Source: Paraburkholderia tuberum STM678
GTDB taxonomy: Bacteria; Pseudomonadota; Gammaproteobacteria; Burkholderiales; Burkholderiaceae
Assembly (NCBI RefSeq): GCF_902833905.1
Contig: NZ_CADFGP010000043.1
Span: 1-64,000 of the forward strand
Direction: 5' to 3'
DNA: 64,000 bases
Part shown: positions 26,338-36,006 of the stretch, in pieces
Layout: every line of letters starts with the position of its first letter
Numbering within the stretch: the first letter of the stretch is position 1
Notes under the pieces: generated by a model
Databases searched by the model: none
What the model saw: the letters and a program-made list of their open reading frames with translations, nothing else
Told to the model about the DNA's origin: nothing
Translations under genes and position numbers: made by a program

Positions 26338-27954
26338 ATGCGAGCAAACCGCTTCCAGGCCGCTGTATCACTCCTTGCAGCAACCATGCTGACGGGTTGC
26401 GTTGTGTCCCAATCGGACGTCAACCGGGCCTATGACGCAGCTACACACGACGCGACGCGCGCGATGGCCGGCATGGGCGATTCGATGCCGCTAGTCGAGC
26501 ACGTTTCGACCGCGTTTCTCGGCGATCGCCTTGTGCCCGTTGCGTATGAAGCGACGCTGCCTGCCGTATTCCGCGACAAGACAATCACGCTTCCGGCGAA
26601 TCTGCCAATCACAAAGATCGGTACGTACATCTCGGATGCGTCGGGCTATCCCGTCCATATAAGCCCGGATGTTTTTATTCCGCGCGAAGCTCTTATCGAT
26701 GCGGCGTCGGGAAATGCAGGCAGGACGGTGATGCGGACGACCTCAATGGCCGGGGCGGCAAACCTTGAGCCAGTCTACCGGCAACCGGGCAATGCACGGA
26801 TTGGACAGTATCTGCATAGCGTGACTGAAGACCTCGGTCTCGCCTGGGACTTCGATGGAGCAACGATCAACATATCGCGCTTCGTAACTCGGACGTTCCA
26901 GATTGCTGCCGTTCCGGGCGCAGTCAGTATCAAGTCCTCGATGTCGAAGGGCACAGACACCTCAACGGGTACCCAGTCAACAGGAACGGGGACGACGAGC
27001 GCTAACACTGGCTCTTTTGCCGCGGTGACATCGACTGGGCGCGACGGCACCTTCAATCAGATCGACATGATCACGAAGGAGCTCCAAAGCCTCCAGACAC
27101 CCCTAGGCAAGATCACCGTCAATCCCCAAAGCCGCCTCGTCATGGTGCGCGACACGAAAGAAGCCGTCGATCGCATGAGCGAGGTGCTAAAACATGAGAA
27201 CGCCATTTCGACGCGTCAGGTCATGGTCCGGGTGCGCACGTTGCAGATTGCGCTTAACGACGGGTCGCAGGCCGGCGCAAACGCGGACATCGTCTTCAAC
27301 AGGATCTCCGACGGCCTATCGAAATACGCGATCAGCATTACCTCACCGACGTCGCTAGCGACTGCCGCTGGTTCCGTCGGCCTTTCGATTCTCAACCCGG
27401 GCGCGCCGCTCAATGGCACCAACGCGGTACTCAATGCGCTAAACACCTTTGGCAAGACCATCGCTGACAACACGCAGACAAAGATGACGCTCAATGGTCT
27501 GCCCATGTCGATCGGTTCGTTCGAAACGAAGGGCTATCTGGCGGCAACGACGCCTGCAACAGGCTCAATCAGTGGTAGTGCTGGGGCGCCTGGACTGACG
27601 CCTGGATCGGTAACGGTGGGCGACTTCGTGAACGTCCTGCCATCGGTCAACGACCATAACCAGATCATCCTTTCGTACTGGAGCGATAACTCCAAGCTCA
27701 ATGGCCCATTCACCACCATCGGTACGGGTTCCGGCGCATCGTCACAGCAGATCCAGTTGCCGGACATCGTGGGCAGTAAGGATGACCAGACGATCGCGTT
27801 GTCCGACGGGCAGACGGTGGTCATGTATGGCGCCGTCACCAACAACTACGACGGTACCAGTAACAGCGGGATTCTCAGCTTCAGCGGCGCATGGAACAAG
27901 GCCAAGACATTCCAGGTGATCATGCTGACGGCCTCCGTCGTCCCGTCGATGTGA
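26338..27954 (+). CDS. pilN: PilN-type lipoprotein secretin
   Basis: 538 residues; lipobox LTGC at about 18-21, so the mature protein is an outer-membrane lipoprotein. An N-terminal periplasmic region, an N1-like module (about 225-300: DMITKELQSLQTPLGKITVNPQSRLVMVRDTKEAVDRM) and the secretin C domain (QVMVRVRTLQIALNDG, then VGDFVNVLPSVNDHNQIILSYW and IQLPDIVGSKDDQTIALSDGQTVVMYG) appear in the usual order. It forms the pilus exit gate. Confidence 0.92.
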   Translation: MRANRFQAAVSLLAATMLTGCVVSQSDVNRAYDAATHDATRAMAGMGDSMPLVEHVSTAFLGDRLVPVAYEATLPAVFRDKTITLPANLPITKIGTYISDASGYPVHISPDVFIPREALIDAASGNAGRTVMRTTSMAGAANLEPVYRQPGNARIGQYLHSVTEDLGLAWDFDGATINISRFVTRTFQIAAVPGAVSIKSSMSKGTDTSTGTQSTGTGTTSANTGSFAAVTSTGRDGTFNQIDMITKELQSLQTPLGKITVNPQSRLVMVRDTKEAVDRMSEVLKHENAISTRQVMVRVRTLQIALNDGSQAGANADIVFNRISDGLSKYAISITSPTSLATAAGSVGLSILNPGAPLNGTNAVLNALNTFGKTIADNTQTKMTLNGLPMSIGSFETKGYLAATTPATGSISGSAGAPGLTPGSVTVGDFVNVLPSVNDHNQIILSYWSDNSKLNGPFTTIGTGSGASSQQIQLPDIVGSKDDQTIALSDGQTVVMYGAVTNNYDGTSNSGILSFSGAWNKAKTFQVIMLTASVVPSM

Positions 27955-27961
27955 GCGGCGC

Positions 27962-29242
27962 ATGCACTTCGAATCGATTCCCAACGAAAAGAAGGCACGT
28001 CTTGTCTTCGGGCTTGACTGGCGCGCATATGCGACCAAGGGCGCGACGGGCGAACGCCGTCGTTACGCTAACGAGCTTGACGCGACGCACTACGTTGAGA
28101 TCAAGGGCAAGGAAGAAACGGTTGCAGGTTTCTGTGCACCTGAGCCTGCCGAACGCAAGGGTCTAAAGCTGTATTCGGCGGCCGCACGGGTCGCGGGTCT
28201 TGATCGCGTGCGCTCGAAGCCCGCGGTGCTCGTTCTGGTTCAGGACGGGCAGCGTGTGCATGTCATTTTCGTTGTCCGCGGCGCGGTGCGCATAGACCAG
28301 ACGGTAGCGCTCAATGCGCTTGATGCCAGCCTCGATACGGTTGAGGACGAGTGCGCAAAGGACCGTGTCCCCCTGCTCACAATTGGCTACGGCACCGACC
28401 TCACGGGCCTGGACGAGCCGTTCACACCAGCCGAGCTGCTGCGAGGCAAAAGCGTTGGTCTGATCAGGAAGGTGCCCGTCAAGGTGCCGACGATCATACC
28501 GCTCGCTGTCATTGGCGCCACCGCGATCTATCTGGGGAGCGAAGCGCTCACCTATATCAATCCGCCGCCGCCACCGCCTGCACCGCCGCCGACCTACATG
28601 CAGGACTATCAGGCCGCCGTTGCGCGGACCTTCAATGGCGCAGTACCGCTTGCTTCGTCACTTGCGCCCGCGCTGATAGACATGTTCGGCAAGCAGGAAA
28701 CGAACGTCGCCGGTTGGCAGTTCCTTAAGGCGTCATGTGGCGTGACCGGTTTCTGCTCGATCACCTACAAACGCGAGGGCGGCACCTACAAGGAATTCGA
28801 TGCGCGGGCACCGGCAGAGATGCGTCCAGTGGTGTTCGATCCCAACGGTTTGCTGTTGCAGGCCAAGGGGCCGGCCGTGCCGCATGTCCAGAAGCTCGCG
28901 CTTACTGAACAGAAGCAGTGGCCGACCGCGCAGGCGCTTATCAAGCAGCTTCAGACGGACCCGCAACGGCTGTCGACGAAGCCCGATCAGTTGATGAGTC
29001 ACGGCTACGTGGTCACGCTGCGCCCGCCCCAGCGTCTGCTCGCCCGCCAGCCGAACGCCGGAGAGATCAACGGACCGATCCTTCAGGCTGGCGACTGGTC
29101 GATCGACGGATATATGTGGCAGAGCCGGCTGCTAGAAAAGCTGCCGGCCAACATGGCTCTCGACGCACTTGAACTCGAGCTTAAGGACGACGGAAGCGGC
29201 GTTCATTTCACCGCGAAAGGTAAATACTATGTTCTCCAGTAA
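27962..29242 (+). CDS. pilO: PilO-type pilus accessory protein
   Basis: 426 residues. The N-terminal 170 residues form a cytoplasmic domain (VLVLVQDGQRVHVIFVVRGAVRIDQTVALNALD). A membrane helix at about 180-196 (TIIPLAVIGATAIYLG) precedes a proline-rich hinge and a periplasmic C domain. This matches PilO of the R64 thin-pilus operon in size and order. It is thought to anchor the assembly platform. Confidence 0.85.
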   Translation: MHFESIPNEKKARLVFGLDWRAYATKGATGERRRYANELDATHYVEIKGKEETVAGFCAPEPAERKGLKLYSAAARVAGLDRVRSKPAVLVLVQDGQRVHVIFVVRGAVRIDQTVALNALDASLDTVEDECAKDRVPLLTIGYGTDLTGLDEPFTPAELLRGKSVGLIRKVPVKVPTIIPLAVIGATAIYLGSEALTYINPPPPPPAPPPTYMQDYQAAVARTFNGAVPLASSLAPALIDMFGKQETNVAGWQFLKASCGVTGFCSITYKREGGTYKEFDARAPAEMRPVVFDPNGLLLQAKGPAVPHVQKLALTEQKQWPTAQALIKQLQTDPQRLSTKPDQLMSHGYVVTLRPPQRLLARQPNAGEINGPILQAGDWSIDGYMWQSRLLEKLPANMALDALELELKDDGSGVHFTAKGKYYVLQ

Positions 29243-29807
29243 CTCCGGCCGGTTCGCGGCAGCATCGGCTCTTGTGCTCTGTATCGCTGGACTCGCGCAC
29301 GCTGACGAGAAGCACCTAACGCTCGATGACATCGACGGGCTTGCGCGACAGAACCTGGTCAATTCGATGCGCAAAGCGGACGGCGCACAGCCGCCTGCGG
29401 GCGGTGTCGCATTGAGCGCTCCTTTATTGACTGCCCCGGCCCCGGTCGCGACAGCAACCATCGTTGCGAAATCGCCCAAGCGTTCTGATACCCCGGCGCG
29501 AAAGGTCATACCCGTTTCATTCGTTGGAGCCTACAGCGATTACGCTGGGCCGCACGTGCTTTACGAGTACCAGGGCGGCGTCTATGCAGCCGGCCGCGGA
29601 GAGAAGCTGCTCAACGGTTGGGTCGTGACGCACGTCGATGGGTATCGCGTAACCGTAGCAGAAGGAAAGCGTACGTGGTCGGACGTCATCTCGCAGCCCG
29701 CCGGCGCCGGTTCGACGGGAGATGGGCCCGCCATCCAGGCGATCACTGATCTCGGCGGACCTCTTCCGATGGCAACGAACATTGGCGCATTTGGGGGAGG
29801 ACGGTAA
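29229..29807 (+). CDS. pilP: PilP-type pilus protein
   Basis: 192 residues; ATG at 29229 overlaps the pilO end by 14 bases. Signal peptide at 1-25 (ends AHADEK). The mature protein has a charged N-terminal helix, an A/P-rich linker and a compact C-terminal domain (VSFVGAYSDYAGPHVLYEYQGGVYAAGRGEKLLNGWVVTHVDGY), typical of PilP in type IVb operons. It probably bridges the secretin and inner-membrane platform. Confidence 0.8.
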   Translation: MFSSNSGRFAAASALVLCIAGLAHADEKHLTLDDIDGLARQNLVNSMRKADGAQPPAGGVALSAPLLTAPAPVATATIVAKSPKRSDTPARKVIPVSFVGAYSDYAGPHVLYEYQGGVYAAGRGEKLLNGWVVTHVDGYRVTVAEGKRTWSDVISQPAGAGSTGDGPAIQAITDLGGPLPMATNIGAFGGGR

Positions 29808-29809
29808 GC

Positions 29810-32212
29810 ATGGGTATTTTTTCAGGCGTTGAGACGGACGACACTCAGGCGAGCGGCGGCTTTCTGAAACGGTTCCGCGGGGTCAGGCCATCGGCATTCG
29901 TTGAGGCAGGGCAGGCGGCGCCGCAGCCAGCTGGCCAACCCGGGCAGGAGCCGACCTTCAGGGAGCCGACGCGCGCGATCAATCCGACAGTCTCGTTTCT
30001 TGGCCGCCGGCTTTCCGGCGACGATGTAGAGGACGTCGAGTCGTACATAGAATCAGACAAGCCGGTCGCAGCGCCGGCCAGCCCGCCCGAGGCAGTCTAC
30101 GCGCCTTGCGTGCAACAGCCCGAGCACGTAGGCGTAAATGTCCATGCCCCTTCGGGGGAAGGGGTCGCTGAATCAGGCGCAGACGTAGCCGGCCGCCTGG
30201 GCGATGAATATGTAGAAGGCGAGAAGGCGCTGCGTGAGCTGGACGAGCTGATAGCCGCGCAACGGGGATCGCCGAGTCAGACCGCCGCCGGTCATTCTTC
30301 AGCCACTGAGACAGCGAGCGTCGCGGCCTTCGGTGCCGAGCCGGTGACCTCTGTGCAGCCTCGAGCGCAACCACACCCGGAACAGCAATTCGCCCCTGGC
30401 GCAACGCCTCGGAACGAGCCCCTACCGGCAGTCGCGTCCGTGCCCGTGTCATCGAACCCGCGCTATCCTACGCCGGGAGCGCACGGCGCTACAGCGCCCG
30501 GTGAGCACAACGCTGACGACGAAGAGGATGACAATGAAGAGCCGACGAGCGCATTAAACGGCAGACCGGTTCTGGTGTCGGCCGATGCGCTGCCCGACTT
30601 CAAACGGATCGTCACTGGCACGGACGGCGACGCAACCCTAAAGCTGTCGACCGCCGCACGAAAGGAATTCGTGGCAGTCGAGATTCAGCCCGGTATCGCT
30701 ATCGTTGCGGCGACCGCGCGGTTCAGTGAGCGGGCGCAGTTCACAACGTTCGTCAAAGACCTTGCCGCACGCGATCTGCTCGTGCAGGAAGAAATGATCG
30801 CGACAGAGGAAGTGATCGCGGCAATTTACGAAGGGAAACGGCGCGAAGTAACCGGGACCGTGGAACGCGAGGCGTCGCGTGCCATCGGCAATTTCCGGGA
30901 CATCATCGAAGCCGCGCACGCGTACGGCGCAAGCGACATCGCGTTTGAGCCACGGGACTTTCGCGGAGAAGTGGAAGTTCGCTTCCGGGTAAACGGCGAT
31001 GTGTATACCTATCGGCGTCTGCCAAAAACCATCGTCCGCCGCGCGCTGTCTGCCGCGTATTCCGACCTGGTTCAGAAGAACACTAACTCGGGCAACTCGT
31101 TTCAGCCCAGCGCGACGCAGTCCGCAATGATCCCGCTGGTGGCGGGGCGCGACACCATCAATCTGCGCTGGCAGTCCGCGCCGACAGTGGGCGGCTACGA
31201 CGTCGCCCTGCGTTTGCTCGATGGGAACTTCAAGAATTACTCGGTGTTGATGCCCGGGCAGATGGGCCTCGCGCCGAGCCAGTTGGCCCTGATCGACACG
31301 CTCAACTATGTGAGCGGCGGCATTACTGTTCTTACGGGCGAGACGGGTTCGGGAAAGACAACGTTGCTCCGCGCACTGTCGTACATGTTGCCCGACCGCG
31401 AGCTAAAGAAGCAGTTCGCCGTTAGCGAGCCGTCCGAATACCCGTTGCCGTGGCTTTCGGAAATCTCGATCATTCGCCGCCCGGACGAAACCGACGACGA
31501 GGCGAACCGCAAATACGCGGAAGTGATCCGCACCCTCATGCGGATGGACCCGGACGATGTGACGATTTCAGAAGTGCGCGACCGCGTGGTGATGGGGCTT
31601 GTGTCGGAGCTTGCGCTCACCGGACATCCTGTGCGCTTCTCGCTGCACGCGGGCGACATCATTTCTGCGTTCATGCGGATGGCCGGCGGCCGTCTCATGC
31701 TGCCCATCGACGAGCTGGCCGCCGAAGGGTTCGTTAATGCCGTCGGCAACCAGAAGCTCATACCTACGCTATGCCCGCACTGCAAGCTCCCTGCTGAAGA
31801 TGTGATGCAGGAAGCCGATCTCGAACTGCTGCGCTCGAAGTTCGGACTCGACACGTCGCGAATGGCTTGCCGCAACCATGCCGGTTGCCAGCATTGCCGC
31901 CTCGACGGTCTCTTTTCGCGTGACGGCAAAGTGGCCGGCGGAACAAAGCGGCCCACGCTGGTTGCAGAACTGTATAGGCCGACCGATGAATTCCGTCAGC
32001 GAATTGCGGTTCGCGACTGGACGGGAGCACGCGAGGTATGGCGTCGGGAGCGCAAGACCGCCTTCGATAACGAGGACATGACCGGAAAGACGGTATATGA
32101 ACACGCTCTTTTCAAGGCTTCCCGTGGCGAAATAGACCCACAATTTATCAACCGTTCGATGCAGTCGTTCGGGCAATACCGCGTGTTTCCAGGCGCGGAC
32201 GGAAAACTTTAA
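29810..32212 (+). CDS. pilQ: PilQ assembly ATPase (GspE/PulE superfamily) with long disordered N terminus
   Basis: 800 residues, longer than R64 PilQ (about 500). Residues 1-260 are low-complexity and rich in P, A, E and D; a DDEEDDNEEP acidic patch precedes the N2 and catalytic domains. Walker A GETGSGKTT is at 510-518. The Walker B region (MDPDDVTISEVRDR) is at about 581-594, where the usual aspartate-box wording is altered. A zinc-binding CPHC ... CRNHAGCQHC set is at about 655-690. It powers pilin polymerisation from the cytoplasm. The extended N terminus is unusual. Confidence 0.92.
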   Translation: MGIFSGVETDDTQASGGFLKRFRGVRPSAFVEAGQAAPQPAGQPGQEPTFREPTRAINPTVSFLGRRLSGDDVEDVESYIESDKPVAAPASPPEAVYAPCVQQPEHVGVNVHAPSGEGVAESGADVAGRLGDEYVEGEKALRELDELIAAQRGSPSQTAAGHSSATETASVAAFGAEPVTSVQPRAQPHPEQQFAPGATPRNEPLPAVASVPVSSNPRYPTPGAHGATAPGEHNADDEEDDNEEPTSALNGRPVLVSADALPDFKRIVTGTDGDATLKLSTAARKEFVAVEIQPGIAIVAATARFSERAQFTTFVKDLAARDLLVQEEMIATEEVIAAIYEGKRREVTGTVEREASRAIGNFRDIIEAAHAYGASDIAFEPRDFRGEVEVRFRVNGDVYTYRRLPKTIVRRALSAAYSDLVQKNTNSGNSFQPSATQSAMIPLVAGRDTINLRWQSAPTVGGYDVALRLLDGNFKNYSVLMPGQMGLAPSQLALIDTLNYVSGGITVLTGETGSGKTTLLRALSYMLPDRELKKQFAVSEPSEYPLPWLSEISIIRRPDETDDEANRKYAEVIRTLMRMDPDDVTISEVRDRVVMGLVSELALTGHPVRFSLHAGDIISAFMRMAGGRLMLPIDELAAEGFVNAVGNQKLIPTLCPHCKLPAEDVMQEADLELLRSKFGLDTSRMACRNHAGCQHCRLDGLFSRDGKVAGGTKRPTLVAELYRPTDEFRQRIAVRDWTGAREVWRRERKTAFDNEDMTGKTVYEHALFKASRGEIDPQFINRSMQSFGQYRVFPGADGKL

Positions 32213-32226
32213 GAGGCTGACGGGTC

Positions 32227-33345
32227 ATGTTTAGTTCGTTGATTGCGCTCCTCCCCGAAGCGACACAGATGCGTATCGCGCGCTGGCGCTTCCAGAGCGT
32301 GCGCGAGACGTTCTACAAGGAAACGCGCCTCGACATCGAGAAGAAGGGCTTGCGCGACGTCGAAACGCTGCGCGAGCGGCTCGAGACGTATGAAAACCGC
32401 AACCGGAAGCGCAACCGCATCGTGTGGAAAGTCTTTACCAAGGTACGGGAGCGGCTGGTGAAGGGCGACTCATTCTCGGCCGCAATCAGGCCGTTCATAC
32501 CGGGTGACGAGTACACGCTGTTCGATATTGCTGACGAGTCGACGCAGAGGGACGCAGTGGTGCGGGGATTCGAGCTTGCCGAAATGGCGGCGTTCGCCAA
32601 GCGCACTCTGTCGTCACAGACCGCGCTACAGGTTGCTTATCCGACGTTTCTGCTGGTCTACCTGTACGGCTTTTGCATGATGTTCGGCGGCATGATCTAT
32701 CCGCAGGTCGTAGAGATCAAGCCGCTCGAGCAGTGGCCTGATGCCGGGCGGCTGCTGTACCACATCGACACATTCGCCTACGACTACTGGTGGTTATCCA
32801 CGTCGGTCGTCGTCGGAACCATAGCAGCCTACTTCTACAGCCTGAAGCGCTGGGTCGGGCCGCTGCGCATCCGGTTCGACGGCTTCCCATTGATGTGGCG
32901 CAACCGGCGCGACATGCGCGCAGCGCTGTTGATTGTGTCGCTCGCTGGCCTGTTCGATTCAAACCTGACGTTGCGCGCGGCGATCAACCGGGTCGCCCAT
33001 ACGGCCGATCCATGGATGCGGTGGCATCTGACGACGATGAACAAGCGCCTCACGCAGCGACCCGATCAGCCAATGCGTGCCCTTGACACGGGCATCTTCT
33101 CGGAAATGATCGTAGACACGATCACCGATGCCGCCGGTCGGGATCAGTTTGAAGCGGCGATCAAATCGCTCGGACGCGATTCGCTTGGCAGAGTCGTCGA
33201 AGCGGTGAAGCGCAATGCGCGAATGACTCACTACGTGCTTCTTGGATTTGCTGTAGTCGTTTTCCTGACGATCGGAGTGGGCTCGTACGTCGTCACGGGA
33301 GCGGTCAACATGAGTGGTGGCATTCCGGTAGCAGGCGCGCAGTAA
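32227..33345 (+). CDS. pilR: PilR inner-membrane platform protein (T2SF/GspF family)
   Basis: 372 residues with two T2SF-like helical domains (about 60-120 and 265-345) and three membrane segments, at about 135-160 (TALQVAYPTFLLVYLYG), 185-208 (WWLSTSVVVGTIAAYFY) and 340-362 (YVLLGFAVVVFLTIGVG). It couples the PilQ ATPase to pilin insertion. It starts 14 bases after the pilQ stop, with a GAGG ribosome-binding site. Confidence 0.9.
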   Translation: MFSSLIALLPEATQMRIARWRFQSVRETFYKETRLDIEKKGLRDVETLRERLETYENRNRKRNRIVWKVFTKVRERLVKGDSFSAAIRPFIPGDEYTLFDIADESTQRDAVVRGFELAEMAAFAKRTLSSQTALQVAYPTFLLVYLYGFCMMFGGMIYPQVVEIKPLEQWPDAGRLLYHIDTFAYDYWWLSTSVVVGTIAAYFYSLKRWVGPLRIRFDGFPLMWRNRRDMRAALLIVSLAGLFDSNLTLRAAINRVAHTADPWMRWHLTTMNKRLTQRPDQPMRALDTGIFSEMIVDTITDAAGRDQFEAAIKSLGRDSLGRVVEAVKRNARMTHYVLLGFAVVVFLTIGVGSYVVTGAVNMSGGIPVAGAQ

Positions 33346-33406
33346 GCGCTCAACCAGCAGTCATATCTAGGCACGCTGATAAGGCGTGATCTTCGGGAGA
33401 AATCTG

Positions 33407-34000
33407 ATGCAACAAAAAAACACCAACGCTGTCCGTCGTTTGAGTCTTCTTCGGATGGGCCGACGAAAAAAGCAGTCAGGTGAACTGTCGCTGATCGAGG
33501 CGGGGGCATACATGGCGGGCGCTGCGCTGCTGGCCATAGCGGTCATTAAAGGCAGCACCTATGTCTACACGCTGATCAAGTCCTCCGAGTTCACCAGCGA
33601 AGCGCAGATGTTTCACACCGGCATCCTCAATGCGACGCAGAACGATGCTGACTTTTCTGCTGAGACGCTAACTACGTTGGCGACGAACAGGGCGTTCGAC
33701 TCGGCCGGAACGCGTCTGGCTAGCGACAAGTCGTCGCTGAAAGGGATCTTCAATCAGGCCGTCACTGTCAGTGTCGGAACACTCAGCACGGCGAACGACT
33801 CTCTGATTCTTAACTATCAGGTGCCTGCCGCCGTATGCGCAATGAGCGTTGCCGCGTTGACCAACACGTTCTCGCAGGTCGGTGCGAACGGCACGACGCT
33901 CTCGGGGCCGACCACAACGTTCAGCAGCACTACGGCGGGCACTGCGTGCGCATCTGCGGGGGCCTACGCGACGCTTCAGCTTTACACGTCGCGCACGTAA
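33407..34000 (+). CDS. pilS: PilS type IVb major prepilin
   Basis: 197 residues from ATG at 33407 with GGGAGA upstream. The long basic leader ends in KKQSGELSLIEAGAYMAGAALLAIAVI. Prepilin peptidase should cut after the G of QSG, leaving a hydrophobic N-terminal helix with E at position +5 (ELSLIE, if numbered from E). The C-terminal domain is S/T/A-rich with two cysteines (AVCAM; TACAS) that can form the D-region disulfide. No prepilin peptidase is present in this window. Confidence 0.88.
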   Translation: MQQKNTNAVRRLSLLRMGRRKKQSGELSLIEAGAYMAGAALLAIAVIKGSTYVYTLIKSSEFTSEAQMFHTGILNATQNDADFSAETLTTLATNRAFDSAGTRLASDKSSLKGIFNQAVTVSVGTLSTANDSLILNYQVPAAVCAMSVAALTNTFSQVGANGTTLSGPTTTFSSTTAGTACASAGAYATLQLYTSRT

Positions 34001-34015
34001 CGGGGCGATAGGACC

Positions 34016-35191
34016 ATGGGCAGCTTGCTCGAAATGATGTTCGTCCTTTTGGGCTCAGCGATCCTGACAGTGCAGGGCATCAAGCTAGACATTGAGCATC
34101 AGCGCGCGACGATGCTGGCGCTGGAGGGACAGAACGAAGCGACGCTGGTGACTGCCTTTCAAGGCTGGATCACTGATAACTTCGGCACGATCCTGACGCA
34201 GTACGCCGCCTCCAATATCGCGACCGTCACGCCTCCGACGATCGCTCAACTTGTGACGGCGGGCAACCTCAAACAGGCACACAAAAGCGGGCCGTATTGG
34301 GGTGGTGCGTACGTCACAACGATGACGATGGTGCCGTCAGGCTGTACGCAGACAGCGGGCGACTGCCACGTCGCCTTCACGATGTATCCGAACACGCAAC
34401 TGCTCAAGGGCGGCAAGCCGGACGTCGCTGGTGCTGCACAGATCGCCCTGGCCGGTTCGAAGCTGGCGGGCACGAGCCAGTTCGGCTATTCGAACGCACA
34501 GAGCCCAGCGCAGATCACAGGCATCAACGGGTCATTCACGGCAAGCAACCCGTTAGGATCGAAAGCTGCGTCGATCATGGCGACGAACGGCCCCGACACA
34601 GACGGCAACTCGGTGTATATCCGGCGCGATGGCAGCTTGACCTGGACCGGCGATCAGGATGTCAACAACGTCAGCCTTAAAAACGTCAACGACATCAAGG
34701 CACAGACGCTTGAGGCAAGCGGTGCGGTGACCGCAGCGAGCGTAGCGGCCACTGGTGCGGTTACGGCCGCGACCATGACTGCAACGGGGGCCATAAAAGG
34801 AAATTCCGTCACGTCGACGACCACATTGCAGGCAGGAAACATCGCAGTGCCACGCGCGGCTTGTACGCCTAATGGACTGATCGGAAGCAATAGCGATGGA
34901 TCGGGACAGCAGCTTACCTGTCAGTACGGTATCTGGCTTCCGACGGGGGGGCAGCTATTGAGAATGGGCTATTTCCCGGTGAATAACGGCTCGACTGTCC
35001 CGAAGCCTACTTGCCCAGCAGGGGGGACGCCAATCGTGGAACCCACGCCGTGGAGCTGGTATGTCAACACATCGGCCACTGTGAACTTCAACGCCACCGA
35101 CTACGGAACCTACTGGTACATCACCATTACCGATGGCGGTGGTGCTGGTATCCAGGGAAGCGGGACGGCCGGAACCTACTGCTCCTACTGA
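34016..35191 (+). CDS. pilV: PilV minor pilin / pilus-tip adhesin
   Basis: 391 residues. The N terminus is pilin-like (GSLLEMMFVLLGSAILTVQGIKLDI) with a very short leader. The middle has SGAVTAASVAATGAVTAATMTATGAI beta-helix-like repeats (about 235-270). The C-terminal domain (CTPNGLIGSNSDGSG, LTCQYGIWLP, ITITDGGGAGIQGSGTAGTYC) is of the shufflon-C/tip type that recognises recipients. Unlike R64, no rci recombinase or sfx-like repeats flank the 3' end, so the tip is fixed. Confidence 0.85.
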   Translation: MGSLLEMMFVLLGSAILTVQGIKLDIEHQRATMLALEGQNEATLVTAFQGWITDNFGTILTQYAASNIATVTPPTIAQLVTAGNLKQAHKSGPYWGGAYVTTMTMVPSGCTQTAGDCHVAFTMYPNTQLLKGGKPDVAGAAQIALAGSKLAGTSQFGYSNAQSPAQITGINGSFTASNPLGSKAASIMATNGPDTDGNSVYIRRDGSLTWTGDQDVNNVSLKNVNDIKAQTLEASGAVTAASVAATGAVTAATMTATGAIKGNSVTSTTTLQAGNIAVPRAACTPNGLIGSNSDGSGQQLTCQYGIWLPTGGQLLRMGYFPVNNGSTVPKPTCPAGGTPIVEPTPWSWYVNTSATVNFNATDYGTYWYITITDGGGAGIQGSGTAGTYCSY

Positions 35192-35200
35192 CACACAGAC

Positions 35201-35968
35201 ATGACTGAGAAAACGGTAATCCCGTCGCTGCGCGCGGCAGTTCTTTGTTCGGCGCTTCTAGCGCACGTTGTGCTGGCCAACCCTGTCGTTTGTTCGCCGG
35301 GGTATTGGGACGCTACCTGCAATCCGAGAATCGCGGCAGGCTATCAGGCGCCGCCTACATGCTCGCAGGACCCGGGATGGACGACTGGCTCGGCCGCGCA
35401 GTGGCAGGGCTCGCATTTCTCGTCGCCGCAGTGTAATTACCAAGCGCCGCCGAGTTGCCCTGCTGGTTACTCTACGATTTCCGGCCCGTCATGGAACGGT
35501 TCATCATGGGTTGGGCTCGCATGTGCGATACCACCGCCACCAAGTCAAGGTACATGTCAGTACGGATTTTTGAGCGGACCCACGTGGACCGGCAGTTCGT
35601 GGTCATACACCTGTAACGCACCGCCGCCACCGCCGCCTCCTGTTGGAGACCGTTCAGCGATTTGTTCGGATGCGATTACCGCAGGAATGGCGGCGCTACG
35701 TCCCGTGAGATTTGGCACATTCTCTGCACTAGATGCGCAAGGTTATGTCCCGCCTGAGAAGGGGGGCGGATATCAAATGTCCATGTATGGCGGCGACACT
35801 CACTATTCTGGAGCTACTGACGGGATTTGGGCATATGACGCAAACAACCCCGGTGGGGCTGGTGGTCCCACTGGAAGCGGTGGCATTGGTTCCTGCATAT
35901 TTCGGGCGGGAACGTCGAATCTGCTTATGTGGGAATATGACATTGTGGTCAGCTATGACGGCGGTTAA
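35201..35968 (+). CDS. Secreted Cys/Trp-repeat protein following pilV
   Basis: 255 residues with a signal peptide (about 1-27, ending VVLANP). Residues 30-145 contain repeated units of the kind C-P-x-Y, then GPSWNGSSW or GPTWTGSSW, then C, each ended by proline runs. A Y/G-rich C-terminal domain follows. Repeated W-N/T-GSSW modules suggest a surface or tip-associated binding protein. It is the last gene before a strong terminator, so it belongs to the pilus operon. The family is not recognised. Confidence 0.7.
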   Translation: MTEKTVIPSLRAAVLCSALLAHVVLANPVVCSPGYWDATCNPRIAAGYQAPPTCSQDPGWTTGSAAQWQGSHFSSPQCNYQAPPSCPAGYSTISGPSWNGSSWVGLACAIPPPPSQGTCQYGFLSGPTWTGSSWSYTCNAPPPPPPPVGDRSAICSDAITAGMAALRPVRFGTFSALDAQGYVPPEKGGGYQMSMYGGDTHYSGATDGIWAYDANNPGGAGGPTGSGGIGSCIFRAGTSNLLMWEYDIVVSYDGG

Positions 35969-36006
35969 AAACCGATACCGCTGACGGGTTAGGAGCGGAA
36001 CAACGA

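Noticed and set aside
34700..35200. A possible shufflon at the 3' end of pilV
   Set aside because: No sfx-like 19-bp inverted repeats, alternative C-terminal segments or rci recombinase were seen.
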